The position numbers and the translations under genes are program-made. The notes under the pieces are model-generated. The model was given only the letters and a program-made list of their open reading frames with translations, had not been told where the DNA came from and made no database searches. Below, one piece after another: positions 34,732-44,800 of a DNA stretch of 64,000 nucleotides (positions are counted from its first letter, which is position 1; each line of letters begins with the position of its first letter). This DNA is from Flavobacteriales bacterium (GTDB taxonomy: Bacteria; Bacteroidota; Bacteroidia; Flavobacteriales_F; PHOS-HE28): the NCBI GenBank assembly GCA_016712535.1, contig JADJQW010000002.1, forward strand, positions 620,001 through 684,000, given 5' to 3'.

Positions 34732-37059
34732 ATGCCCATTCCCTTTCAGCGCCTGGTCCTCGCCCTCTGTTCCGTGGTCCTCGCCCTTGGTGCTTTCGCG
34801 CAGACCGGAACCATCCGGGGGTTCGTGTATGACAAGGCCACCGGCGAACCCATCATCTTCACCAATGTGGTGCTCAAAGGCACTACCACAGGTGCTGCAA
34901 CCGATGTGAACGGGTACTTCTCCATATCGAAAGTGCCCGTTGGCCAGCACACGTTGCGCGTCACCTTTCTTGGTTATGAGGACCTGGAGAAGACGGTCAC
35001 CGTGGCACGTGACCAGATCACCACCGAGAAACTATTCATGGTGAAAGCCTCTATCCAGATCGGCGTGGTGGAGATCAGCGGTGAGAAGCAGGAGGCCCAG
35101 ACCCAGGTGCGCATGAGCGTGACCAAGCTCACGCCCAAGCAGATCGAGCGCATGCCAGCGGTGGGCGGCGAGGCCGACCTCGCGCAATACCTGCAAGTGG
35201 TGCCGGGCGTGATCTTCACCGGGGACCAGGGCGGCCAGCTCTACGTGCGCGGTGGCTCGCCGATCATGAATAAAGTGATGATGGATGGCATGGTGCTCTA
35301 CAACCCATTCCATAGCATCGGCCTCTTCAGCGTGTTCGACAACGACATCATCCGCAATGCCGATATCTACACGGCGGGCTATAACGCCGAATTCGGCGGG
35401 CGCATCAGTTCCGTGATGGACATCACCACCCGCGATGGCAACCGCACGCGGATGAGCGGCAAGGTGAGCGCCAGCACCTTCGCGGCGAAGGCGCTGCTGG
35501 AAGGTCCGATCAAGAAGCAGAATGAGCCCGGCGATGGCTCCAGCAGCTACCTGTTCAACTTGCGCCACAGCTATCTCGACCAGTCAAGCAAGATCTTCTA
35601 TGCCAATGTGAACGACACCTTGGGCCTGCCCTTCCGCTTCACCGATGCTTACGGGAAGATCTCCTTCAATGGGGCCAATGGCAGCAAGTTCAATCTCTTC
35701 GGCTTCAACTTCACCGATGGGGTGAACTACCGGGGCGTGAGCGACCTGGCTTGGCAGAACTGGGGCGCGGGGACCAACTTCGTGCTGGTGCCAGCAGGCA
35801 GCGCGGTGCTCATCGATGGGGTTTTCTGCTTCAGCCGCTACGGAATCGAATTGAAGGAAGCGGAGCTTGAACCCCGGACAAGCGACATAACCAGCTTCAA
35901 TGGCGCGCTCAACTTCAAGTACTTCCTCGGTGACGATGAGGCCCGCTATGGCGTTGAGATGCTCGGTTTCCGCACGAATTTCAAGTACTTCAACGAACTG
36001 GGCCGAAGCTTCGATCAGGAGCAGAACACCAGCGAGATCGCCGGCTATGTGAACTATCGGAAGAAACTGGGCAAGGTCATCATCGACCCCGGACTTCGCC
36101 TGCACTATTACGCCTCGCTCTCGGTGGCCAGCGTCGAGCCCCGCCTTGGCGCCAAGTGGAACATCAGCGACAATTGGCGCTTCAAGCTAGCAGCGGGCCG
36201 CTATAGCCAGAACCTGGTGGCTGCCAACAACGACCGTGATGTGGTGAACCTCTTCTACGGATTCCTCGCATCGCCGGAGAACACGCCGACCCGGGTTAAT
36301 GAGCGCGATGGCGGATCGCGCGAGCTGAAGGACCGTTTGCAGCGCGCCAACCATTATGTGGCGGGCATCGAGCACGACCTCTCACGCGAGCTCACCCTCA
36401 ACTTCGAGGTCTACTTGAAGGATTTCCGCCAGGTCACCAACATCAACCGCAACAAGTACTTCAACGATACGCCCGAGTTCGCCGACAAGCCGGATGAGCT
36501 GAAGAAGGATTTCATCGTGGAGACGGGTCGAGCATATGGCGCAGACGTGCAGTTGAAGTACGAGAAGGGCCAGCTCTATCTCTGGGGCGTGTACAGCTAT
36601 ACGGTAGTGGATCGCTACGATGGCGTTCAGGTGTACAATCCCGTGTGGGACCGGCGCCATAACCTGAATCTGGTGGCGAGCTATGCCTTCGGGAAGTTCG
36701 ATGCCTGGAAAGTGAACCTGCGTTGGAACTACGGCAGCGGCTTCCCCTTCACCCGCACGCAAGGCTTCTATGGCGCGGTGCCCTTCAACGGCGACATCAA
36801 TACCAATTACGCCACCAGCAACGCTGATCTGTCCATTGTCTTCGGACCACTGAATGACGGCCGCCTGCCGGCCTACTCACGGGTTGATGCAGGCGTCACC
36901 AAGACCTGGCGCTTCGATGAGCACAAGAGCCTGGAGTTGGACCTTGGCGTGACCAATGCGCTCAATCGTGAGAACATCTTCTACTTCGACCGCGTGCGGT
37001 TCGAGCGCGTGAATCAGCTCCCGCTGTTGCCCAGTGCCGGCATCAGCTTCCGATTCTGA
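34732..37059 (+). CDS. TonB-dependent outer-membrane receptor with carboxypeptidase-like N-domain
   Basis: 775 aa from ATG 34732 (an in-frame TTG at 34705 is less likely). Signal peptide MPIPFQRLVLALCSVVLALGAFAQ region (1-23). Residues ~25-105 are a CarboxypepD_reg-like domain (GTIRGFVYDKATGEPIIFTNV, FLGYEDLEKTV). Residues ~125-230 are the plug (LAQYLQVVPGVIFTGDQGG, LYVRGGSPIMNKVMMDGM). The rest is a 22-strand-type barrel ending GISFRF with a terminal aromatic. No SusD-like gene is adjacent. Substrate unknown. The 3' end is convergent with a Rieske-like lipoprotein gene. Confidence 0.92.
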   Translation: MPIPFQRLVLALCSVVLALGAFAQTGTIRGFVYDKATGEPIIFTNVVLKGTTTGAATDVNGYFSISKVPVGQHTLRVTFLGYEDLEKTVTVARDQITTEKLFMVKASIQIGVVEISGEKQEAQTQVRMSVTKLTPKQIERMPAVGGEADLAQYLQVVPGVIFTGDQGGQLYVRGGSPIMNKVMMDGMVLYNPFHSIGLFSVFDNDIIRNADIYTAGYNAEFGGRISSVMDITTRDGNRTRMSGKVSASTFAAKALLEGPIKKQNEPGDGSSSYLFNLRHSYLDQSSKIFYANVNDTLGLPFRFTDAYGKISFNGANGSKFNLFGFNFTDGVNYRGVSDLAWQNWGAGTNFVLVPAGSAVLIDGVFCFSRYGIELKEAELEPRTSDITSFNGALNFKYFLGDDEARYGVEMLGFRTNFKYFNELGRSFDQEQNTSEIAGYVNYRKKLGKVIIDPGLRLHYYASLSVASVEPRLGAKWNISDNWRFKLAAGRYSQNLVAANNDRDVVNLFYGFLASPENTPTRVNERDGGSRELKDRLQRANHYVAGIEHDLSRELTLNFEVYLKDFRQVTNINRNKYFNDTPEFADKPDELKKDFIVETGRAYGADVQLKYEKGQLYLWGVYSYTVVDRYDGVQVYNPVWDRRHNLNLVASYAFGKFDAWKVNLRWNYGSGFPFTRTQGFYGAVPFNGDINTNYATSNADLSIVFGPLNDGRLPAYSRVDAGVTKTWRFDEHKSLELDLGVTNALNRENIFYFDRVRFERVNQLPLLPSAGISFRF

Positions 37060-37065
37060 GACCCT

Positions 37066-37503
37066 TCAGTTGAAGATCCGCAGGATCGTGCCGTTGAAGG
37101 TGGTGCTGTAGCGTTGCAGGTTCAGCGCTGCCGGTCCTTGCACCAAGCTGCCATCGGTGATCAGGAAAGCGGAGCCGCAGCAGGAGGTGTCGCGGGCAAT
37201 CACCTGGCTGCTGTCAACATGCACGCGGCAGAGGTTCGCAGGCTGATAAGTGCAATGCCGGTCGAGCGCTACGAATTCTGAGGGGCCGCTCCGGTATATG
37301 ATGAGCCCTTGGGAACCGCCGCTGAGGTAGAGCCAGCCCCCGGTCACAGCGAGGTCCGCATAAGCGGGATTGTTCACGTTGATGCTGATATCGACAGAGA
37401 CCGGCGGCACCCCGCCCGTAGTCGGCTTCCGGCAGGATGCTGCCATGAATAGCATGCCCATGCCTGCGAGCACGAGGTAAGGGAGCATGGATGCCTGGCG
37501 CAT
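37066..37503 (-). CDS. Rieske-like lipoprotein lacking the iron-sulfur histidines
   Basis: 145 aa from ATG 37501-37503. This start gives a lipoprotein signal with MAASC (Cys ~24). The C-terminal ~70 residues follow the Rieske fold pattern: GLIIYRS, FVALDRHCTY, then SCCGSAFLITDGSLVQGPA and LQRY. In true Rieske proteins the motifs are CxH and CxxH; here CTY and CCGS stand in those places, so both His ligands are missing. Family knowledge: small Rieske-like lipoproteins with degenerate ligands are common in Bacteroidota, function unknown. A 2Fe-2S cluster is unlikely (inference). A -7 box lies at 37512-37519. Divergent from a small secreted protein. Confidence 0.7.
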   Translation of the reverse strand: MRQASMLPYLVLAGMGMLFMAASCRKPTTGGVPPVSVDISINVNNPAYADLAVTGGWLYLSGGSQGLIIYRSGPSEFVALDRHCTYQPANLCRVHVDSSQVIARDTSCCGSAFLITDGSLVQGPAALNLQRYSTTFNGTILRIFN

Positions 37504-37511
37504 GACGACCG

Positions 37512-37519
37512 CGAAAGTA
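37512..37519 (-). promoter_or_regulatory. Candidate -7 box (TACTTTCG) of the Rieske-like lipoprotein gene
   Basis: Minus-strand octamer, 8 bp upstream of the chosen ATG, matching the TAnnTTTG-like box seen before other genes in the window. No clear -33. Confidence 0.3.
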
Positions 37520-37555
37520 GCCCATGCACCGACCGAGCGACCGTAAACTTGCAGG

Positions 37556-37855
37556 ATGCGCCCTGTCTTGTTTCGCTCGATCATCCTCGTCCTAACGCTT
37601 TCCGGAGCCACTGCTGTTCGAGCACAGGACGAAGGCATCAGCCAGCGCAAGCAGGAGAAGATCCTGGCCCAAAAGGCGAAGGAGGAGAAGAAGGAGAAAG
37701 CCAAACAGGACAAGGAGAATCGGAAGCGGCATCTAGGCCTTCAGGACAAAGGCACCCAGAAGCGCATGAAGAAGCATGCCCGCCGAGCCGACCGTCATGG
37801 TCCTGGCAGGCACCGGGATCCCTGGCCCGCGCGCTTATTCAGGAGGAAGCGCTAG
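37556..37855 (+). CDS. Small secreted Lys/Arg-rich protein
   Basis: 99 aa. Residues 1-23 form a signal peptide (ends AVRAQ). The rest is highly charged: a Lys/Glu coiled-coil-like stretch (KILAQKAKEEKKEKAKQ) followed by an Arg/His-rich tail ending in RRKR. It resembles a conserved short Bacteroidota family of exported basic proteins of unknown role. It is divergent from the Rieske-like lipoprotein, 52 bp apart. The following 244 bp up to the TonB receptor show nothing I recognise. Confidence 0.6.
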   Translation: MRPVLFRSIILVLTLSGATAVRAQDEGISQRKQEKILAQKAKEEKKEKAKQDKENRKRHLGLQDKGTQKRMKKHARRADRHGPGRHRDPWPARLFRRKR

Positions 37856-38099
37856 CCGGACCTGTAAAGAACCCGCTGCTGTTGGCGAATGGTTCAGATT
37901 GCACCTTCATGCGCGGCCCCTACATTGGTTCCGTGACCCTGCCAAACAAACTCTGGGGCGCCGAATCCAAGCACATGCACCGCCGCTCCCCGATCGATGA
38001 CAACCGGCAATTAACCGGGAGCAGCGGTTATTTGAACGCAGCGTATAGTTTAGCGCCCCCTCGTCGCAAAGTCCTGAAGAACGTAAAACCTGACCGTTG

Positions 38100-41000
38100 A
38101 TGGTGAGAAGGCTATCCACCGCAATCGCCCTTTGTTTCATCGCAGCCGCTCCAGCGCTCGCCCAGGTGGGTGCCGGAAGCCTGAAGGGCAAGATCACCGA
38201 TAAGAAGACCGGCGAACCGCTGCCGTTCGTGAACATCGTGGTGGAGAACCGCGGGTCACAGGTAACCGGCGGCGCCACGGACTTCGATGGCAACTACTTC
38301 ATCAAGCCGATCGACCCCGGCACTTATGATGTGGTGGTGAGCTATGTGGGCTATCAGCCTTACAAGAACGCTGGCGTCGTTGTGAACAGCAACACCATCA
38401 CCTTCCTCAATATCCAGCTCAATGCCGGCATCGAGCTCAAGGAGTTCGAGGTGGTGCAGTACACCGTGCCCTTGATCAACAAGGATGGCGGAGCGTCAGG
38501 GGGCACCGTGACCCGCGAGGACATCGCCAAGATGCCCGGGCGCAGCGCGGCCAGCATCGCCACCACCGTGGCGGGCGCCAGCGATGCCGGCACCGGCGGG
38601 GGCATCTCCATCCGCGGGGCGCGCACCGAGGCCACCTACTACTATATCGATGGGGTGAAAGTGCCCGCTGGCGCTGGCACGGGCCTGCCCAAGGGCGCGA
38701 TTGAAGAGGTGCAGGTGATCACGGGTGGCGTACCCGCCAACTATGGCGATGTGACCGGTGGCCTGATCAACATCACCACACGTGGTCCGAGCCGGCAGTT
38801 CTTCGGCGGGGCGGAATACCTTACCTCAGGCTTCAAAGTGGGTAAGGACATCACGGATATCATCGGTCTCGACAAGTTCGCCTTCAACCAGGTTGAAGCG
38901 AGCGTGAGCGGGCCACTGCTGTTCCGGAAGGACAGCCTGGGCAATAAGAGCAAGCCCCTGATCGGCTTCTTCTTAAGCGGCCAGTACACCAATGTGGTGG
39001 ACAATGGCCCGAGCTATATCGGGGACGTGCGCGTGCGACGTGATGTGCTCGACGGAATCGAGGCCAATCCCGGACAGGTGCTCTCTACCGGTGGCGATGT
39101 GGCGTTGGTGAACCGCACCGAATTCCTCCGCACCAGTGATATCGAGTCGATCCCGACGCGGCAGAATGCCGGTGAGGTGATCTACACGGCTTCTGGGAAG
39201 ATCGATATCGCGACCACGCAGAACGTTCAGCTCACGATGGGCGGTTCGCTCGATTACAGCAACCGGCAATCCTATAACCGCAATAACTCGTTGCTCAACC
39301 CCGAGCGCAACGTGCGCACCAAGGAGCTGAGCTGGAGGGCCTTCATCAAGTACACGCAGCGCTTCACCAACCGCACTTCTGAGGAAGAGAAGAAGAGCAC
39401 GATCAAGAATGCGTTCTACAGCTTGCAGTTCGACTACAGCCGCTACCAGAACAATGTGCAGGACTTCGTGCACGGCGAGCGCCTGTTCGACTACGGCTAC
39501 GTGGGCCGCTTCACCACTTACCGCGCCCCTCAGTTCGAGCTGCGCGGCAGCCGTTGGGTGCAGGTAGGAGAGCGCGATACCCTGGTCACCTTCTCTCCCG
39601 GCACGCAGAATCCCTACCTCGCCGCATTCGACAACTATTACTTCAATGCCCTGCCGCGGGAGCAATTCCCCATCCCCACGCTCTTCGGGGCGCAGATTGA
39701 TGGCGGTGACTATGTGGGCTACTACCAGGACCTCATCGAGGTGCAGCGCCGGGGTGTGCTGCTCAACGGCAACCGGCCTGTGACCTTGTACCAGATGTGG
39801 AACAATCCGGGCTTCATCGATGACCCGAACGGAGCTGAATACCGCAAGCGCCTCAATGAGCAGTACCGCTTCACTGCTGTGGGCAGCGCCGATATCGGTC
39901 AGCATGCCGTGATGGTGGGCATCGAGTATGAGCAGCTCACTCAGCGCCGCTATGACCTCTCTCCAGTGGGCCTTTGGACCCGCGCACGCGGCCTGGCCAA
40001 CTTCCACCTCGAGAACTTCGTGGGTGATTCGCTGCCGCCAAGCGCGATCGTGCAGCTGCCGAACAGCCCCTTCCCCTTCCATTACTATGACCGCCTCTTC
40101 AGCGCTGATGCCTTCAAGTTCTTCAGCGGCAACCTGCGCAATGCGCTGGGCCTCGATCGCACAGGGCTTGACTACATCGATATCGACGCCCTCGACCCCA
40201 GCGTTCTGGCCCTTGAGATGTTCGAGCCGGATGAACTGATCAACGCCGGCAACAGCACCTTGGTGAGCTATGTTGGCTACGACTACCTCGGCAACAAGCT
40301 CACCCGCAAGCCCAGCTTCGATGATTTCTTCACGCAGAAGGATGACCGCGGGGTCAATACCCGCGCGCAAGCGCCCTTCGAGCCGATCTACATGGCCGGC
40401 TATGTGATGGACAAGTTCGCCTTCGATGACATCATCTTCAACGTTGGCGTGCGGGTGGACCGCTACGATGCGAACCAGAACGTGCTCAAGGACAAGTACC
40501 TCTGGCGTGATGCCTACAAGGCAGGTGATGTCGTGCCCTCCTCCGGACTCCAGCAGCAGCTCGCGAATCGCCCGAGCAACATCGGAGAGGACTTCGTTGT
40601 GTACGTGGACGACTACGATGACCCGAACACCGTTAAAGGCTACCGCGATGGCGACACCTGGTACAGCGCTAGCGGCACCGAGCTCAGCGATGGCAATTCA
40701 ATCCAGCAAGGCGGGCGCATCCGGCCTTATTTGATCGGCGGCGATGACCGCAGCGACCTGGACGGCGATTCGCCATTGAGCCGCTCTGCTTTCGCGGACT
40801 ACAAGCCCGTGGTGAACGTGATGCCCCGCGTGGCATTCTCATTCCCGATCAGCGACGAAGCCGTGTTCTTCGCGCACTATGATGTGCTTACCCAGCGTCC
40901 CAATGCCGGGCAGAGCCGCGGCGACCTGGTGAGCTACGCCTACATCGAGAATGACAATCCTGTGCTGAACAATCCCAACCTGAGGCCCACCAAGACCATC

Positions 41001-41864
41001 GACTACGAGTTGGGCTTCCAGCAGGTGCTGGGCAAGGCCTCTTCGTTGAAGATCGCCGCATTCTATCGTGAACTGCGCGATCAGATCACCGTTCGCAACG
41101 TGCTGAATGCCTGGCCGCGTGATTACCGGACCTACGACAACTTCGATTTCGGCACCGTCAAGGGCTTCACCACGACCTTCGACCTGCGCCGTACCGGCAA
41201 CGTTTGGATGCGGGCCAGCTACACGCTGCAATTCGCCGATGGCACGGGTTCCGGCCCCAACACCGGCATCAACCTGATCAACAGCGGCCAGGCCAACCTG
41301 CGCACCATCTCACCGCTCGACTTCGATCAGCGCCACCGTTTCCAGACCACCATCGACTTCCGTTATGGCCGCGGCAAGGACTACAACGGCCCGATGGTCT
41401 TCGGCAAGCCCATCTTCCAAGGCATGGGCGCCAATGCGGTGACCATCCTTGGCAGCGGCACTCCTTACAGCCGCAGTTCGCAGGTGGTGAGCGAGGCCAC
41501 CGGTGCCACCAACCACCGCCTCGATGGCACGCTCAACGGCGCTCGCCTGCCATGGCAGTTCACCACCGATATGCAGATCGACCGTGATATCCCGCTCACC
41601 TTCAAGGGCAAGGAAGGCGACAAGGCCAAGAGCGCAGACCTGAACGTGTACCTGCTGGTCACCAACGTGTTCAACACGGAGAACATCACTGGCGTTTACC
41701 GCTACACGGGTTCTCCTGACAACGACGGATACCTGGCCCAGCTCACCGACCGGTCGCAGACCGATCCCGATGCGTACCGCGACCTCTACACCGTTAAGAA
41801 CAACGCGCCTGGCAACTTCGGCGCTCCACGTACCATCCGCTTGGGCCTGCGCCTGAGCTTCTAG
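38100..41864 (+). CDS. Large TonB-dependent receptor with carboxypeptidase-like domain
   Basis: 1254 aa from ATG 38100. Signal peptide MVRRLSTAIALCFIAAAPAL region ending AQ. Residues ~25-110 are a CarboxypepD_reg-like domain (GSLKGKITDKKTGEPLPFVN, VSYVGYQPY). The plug (~130-225) has a GGTVTREDIAKMPGRS opening and GTGLPKGAIEEVQVITGGVP. The barrel is unusually long and ends RTIRLGLRLSF. It starts an operon: 20 bp to a 1356-aa secreted protein, then a PorV-like barrel. Such receptor-cargo-PorV trios suggest co-operation with T9SS export or surface display (inference). Substrate unknown. Confidence 0.92.
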   Translation: MVRRLSTAIALCFIAAAPALAQVGAGSLKGKITDKKTGEPLPFVNIVVENRGSQVTGGATDFDGNYFIKPIDPGTYDVVVSYVGYQPYKNAGVVVNSNTITFLNIQLNAGIELKEFEVVQYTVPLINKDGGASGGTVTREDIAKMPGRSAASIATTVAGASDAGTGGGISIRGARTEATYYYIDGVKVPAGAGTGLPKGAIEEVQVITGGVPANYGDVTGGLINITTRGPSRQFFGGAEYLTSGFKVGKDITDIIGLDKFAFNQVEASVSGPLLFRKDSLGNKSKPLIGFFLSGQYTNVVDNGPSYIGDVRVRRDVLDGIEANPGQVLSTGGDVALVNRTEFLRTSDIESIPTRQNAGEVIYTASGKIDIATTQNVQLTMGGSLDYSNRQSYNRNNSLLNPERNVRTKELSWRAFIKYTQRFTNRTSEEEKKSTIKNAFYSLQFDYSRYQNNVQDFVHGERLFDYGYVGRFTTYRAPQFELRGSRWVQVGERDTLVTFSPGTQNPYLAAFDNYYFNALPREQFPIPTLFGAQIDGGDYVGYYQDLIEVQRRGVLLNGNRPVTLYQMWNNPGFIDDPNGAEYRKRLNEQYRFTAVGSADIGQHAVMVGIEYEQLTQRRYDLSPVGLWTRARGLANFHLENFVGDSLPPSAIVQLPNSPFPFHYYDRLFSADAFKFFSGNLRNALGLDRTGLDYIDIDALDPSVLALEMFEPDELINAGNSTLVSYVGYDYLGNKLTRKPSFDDFFTQKDDRGVNTRAQAPFEPIYMAGYVMDKFAFDDIIFNVGVRVDRYDANQNVLKDKYLWRDAYKAGDVVPSSGLQQQLANRPSNIGEDFVVYVDDYDDPNTVKGYRDGDTWYSASGTELSDGNSIQQGGRIRPYLIGGDDRSDLDGDSPLSRSAFADYKPVVNVMPRVAFSFPISDEAVFFAHYDVLTQRPNAGQSRGDLVSYAYIENDNPVLNNPNLRPTKTIDYELGFQQVLGKASSLKIAAFYRELRDQITVRNVLNAWPRDYRTYDNFDFGTVKGFTTTFDLRRTGNVWMRASYTLQFADGTGSGPNTGINLINSGQANLRTISPLDFDQRHRFQTTIDFRYGRGKDYNGPMVFGKPIFQGMGANAVTILGSGTPYSRSSQVVSEATGATNHRLDGTLNGARLPWQFTTDMQIDRDIPLTFKGKEGDKAKSADLNVYLLVTNVFNTENITGVYRYTGSPDNDGYLAQLTDRSQTDPDAYRDLYTVKNNAPGNFGAPRTIRLGLRLSF

Positions 41865-41884
41865 TCATCTGAACACGCACAACC

Positions 41885-44800
41885 ATGAAAGGCCTACCAA
41901 GAGCAACCACCAGAACCTTCGCTCTGAGCCTTGCAGCGCCCCTTTGCCTGTTGGCTTGGGCCGCCGGTCCCATAGGCAACGCAGGATCGACGCAGCAAGT
42001 GAGGTCACAGGGCGCGCCGAAAGCCGGCGCGTGCTCGCCTGCCACCCAGGTCACGCAGCTCGCTTATAACAATGTGCGCGCTGTGATCGAGAACGGCGGC
42101 AACCTCTGGACCCGTCGCGGCGGCAGTGCCCGTTCAGGCTACGAGGTGCCCAAGACGGAGGACTTCAGCGGCGCGAACGCCATCTATGCTGGAGGCCTTT
42201 GGATGGGTGGCCTTTCCTCGGCCGGCCAGTTGCGCCTGGCTGCGGTTCTGTACCGTGCGAACGGCAATGACTTCTGGCCAGGTCCGCTGAACCGCACCGA
42301 TGCCAGCGTGACACCCGATGTCTGCCAGGCCTACGATCAATTCTGGACCACACAGCGTGCTGAGGCCGAGACGCACCTGCAGTGGATCATCTGCAGCGAA
42401 GACCCCGAGTGCGACCTGACAGAGGTGTTCCCCAACGGGTATTCAGTGCCCACCTCTTTCCTGCAATGGCCCGCTATCGGTGATGTGGAAGCCGGTCAGG
42501 ACCTCTACATCGCGCCCTTCCTCGACTACAACGAGGATGGCCAGTACAACCCCTATGATGGCGATTATCCGGATTACGGCTTCGACCTGACCGTTGAGGA
42601 TTGCAAGAACAAGCGCCGCGAGGATCCTGTGCCGCTCTTCGGCGACTTCAACATCTGGTGGGTGTTCAACGACAAGGGCGATGCTCACACCGAGACTCAA
42701 GGCCAGCCGATCGGGCTCGAAGTGCGCGCGCAGGCCTTCGCCTTCAGCTCGAACAACGAGATCAACAATATGACCTTCTACAACTACACGGTCATCAACT
42801 GGGCCTCGCAAACGCTGACGAACACCTATTTCGGCCACTTCGTGGATGGCGACCTTGGATGCTCCAACGACGATTTCACCGGCTGCGATGTGCGCCGTGG
42901 CTTGGGCTACATCTATAACTGGGACGATGTTGACGAAGGCTGCTTGGGCGCAATCGGTTATGGCGGCCCTTCGCCGCCCCCGCCGGCGATCGGCGTCGAT
43001 TTCTTCGAAGGTCCTTTCCAGGACAATGACGGTGTGGACAATCCCGGACCGGCGAGCTATCTGGAGAATTTCGATTGCCTCACTGCCCAGGCGCAGCACG
43101 GTATTCCTTATCGCGGAATCGGCATCGGTTACGGTGACGGCATTCCCGACAATGAGCGTTTCGGCATGCGCGCATTCCTTTATTTCAACCGGGAAGCGCC
43201 CAACGCCAACGTGACCGACCCCAGCGTTGCCGCTCACTACTACAACTACCTGCGCAGCATCTGGAAGAACGGCGTGCCCATGACCCACGGCGGAAACGGC
43301 TTCGATCCTTCGGGCAATGGCGTGCGCACCTTCTACATGTTCCCTGGCGATACCGATCCGGTGGGCTGGGGCACCAATTGCGTCCCTCAAGGTTCCTGGG
43401 TAGATGATGACCGCACCTTCGTGGATCGCCGATTCGTGCAGAGCGCTGGTCCTTTCACCCTGGAGCCTGGCGCATTCAACAACATCACCGTTGGTGTGGT
43501 GTATGCGCGCTCACCAGTGGGCGGCGCCATCAACAGCTTGGAACCCTTGCGCGTTGCTGATGACAAGGCACAGGCACTCTTCGATAATTGCTTCAAGATC
43601 CTCGACGGACCTGATGCACCAGACCTGAGCATCCGCGAACTGGATCGGGAGTTGATCCTGTACCTGGTCAATCCGGAGGGCAGCAACAACGAGAACCTGG
43701 GCTATGAGGAACTCGACCCCATCATTCCGCTGAACGATGGCGGTGGCGGCCCTCCTTACGACCGTTACTACCGCTTCCAAGGGTACAAGGTGTACCAGAT
43801 GAAGAATGCCGACGCCAGCGTGTCCGATCTGGACAATGTGGAACTCGCGCGCTTGGTGTACCAAGGCGACCTTGAGGATGGCGTTGGCCAGATCGTGAAC
43901 TTCCCCTACGACCCTGCCATCCAACTGGCGGTGCCCACCGAAATGGTGAATGGGGCCGACGCGGGCGTGCGCCACGCCATACGGGTCACGACGGACAAGT
44001 TCGCACAAGGCGACCCACGTCTGGTGAACTTCAAGAGCTACTACTACATCGCTGTCGCCTACGGGTACAACAACTACGCGGAGTACGACCTTTCGGAGGG
44101 CACCGGCCAGGCGTTCCCTTACGTGGCGGGACGAAAAGCGGCATTCGGCTCCATCCGCAGCTATGTAGGCATTCCGCACAAACCGGGGCCTGAGGCCTTT
44201 GGCACCAATCAGAATTCCGGTTTCGACGACGCTCCACAAGTGACCCGCCTCGAAGGACAGGGCAATGGCAACCTCGAGTTGGACATCGAGCCGGCCACCG
44301 AGAATGCCATCATGAGCGGCTTCCCATGGCGCAAGGATGAACTGGTGTATAAGCGCGGTCTTGCACCGATCAACGTGCGCATCGTGGATCCGTTGAAGGT
44401 GCCTGATGCTCGCTTCGAGATCTGGTTCCAGGACAGCATTACCCCTGGTGACCTCGATGACGCTTACTGGTACTTGAAGAACGTGACCACCGGCCAGGTG
44501 ATCCAAGCGCATCGTGCGATCAACATCGACTACGAGCAGCTTTTCCCGGAGTTCGGCATCTCCGTAGCCATCGGTCAAGCGTATTACGACGGGAACTACA
44601 CCGAACCGATCGGGGGCTCCATCACCTTCGATGATCCCTCGAAGGCGTGGTTCACCGGTGTGCCGGATGCCGAGGGCGTCTCAGCGTTCAACTGGATCCG
44701 TTCCGGCAGCTTCATTGATGATGTGGTCACCCCGCCCACCTACTCCGATCGCCCGGGCGTTGACGATAACGTGACCCAGGCCTACGAGAAGATCCTGAGC

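Noticed and set aside
38973..40370. 465-aa minus-strand frame
   Set aside because: Antisense to the large TonB receptor, with reverse-complement composition.
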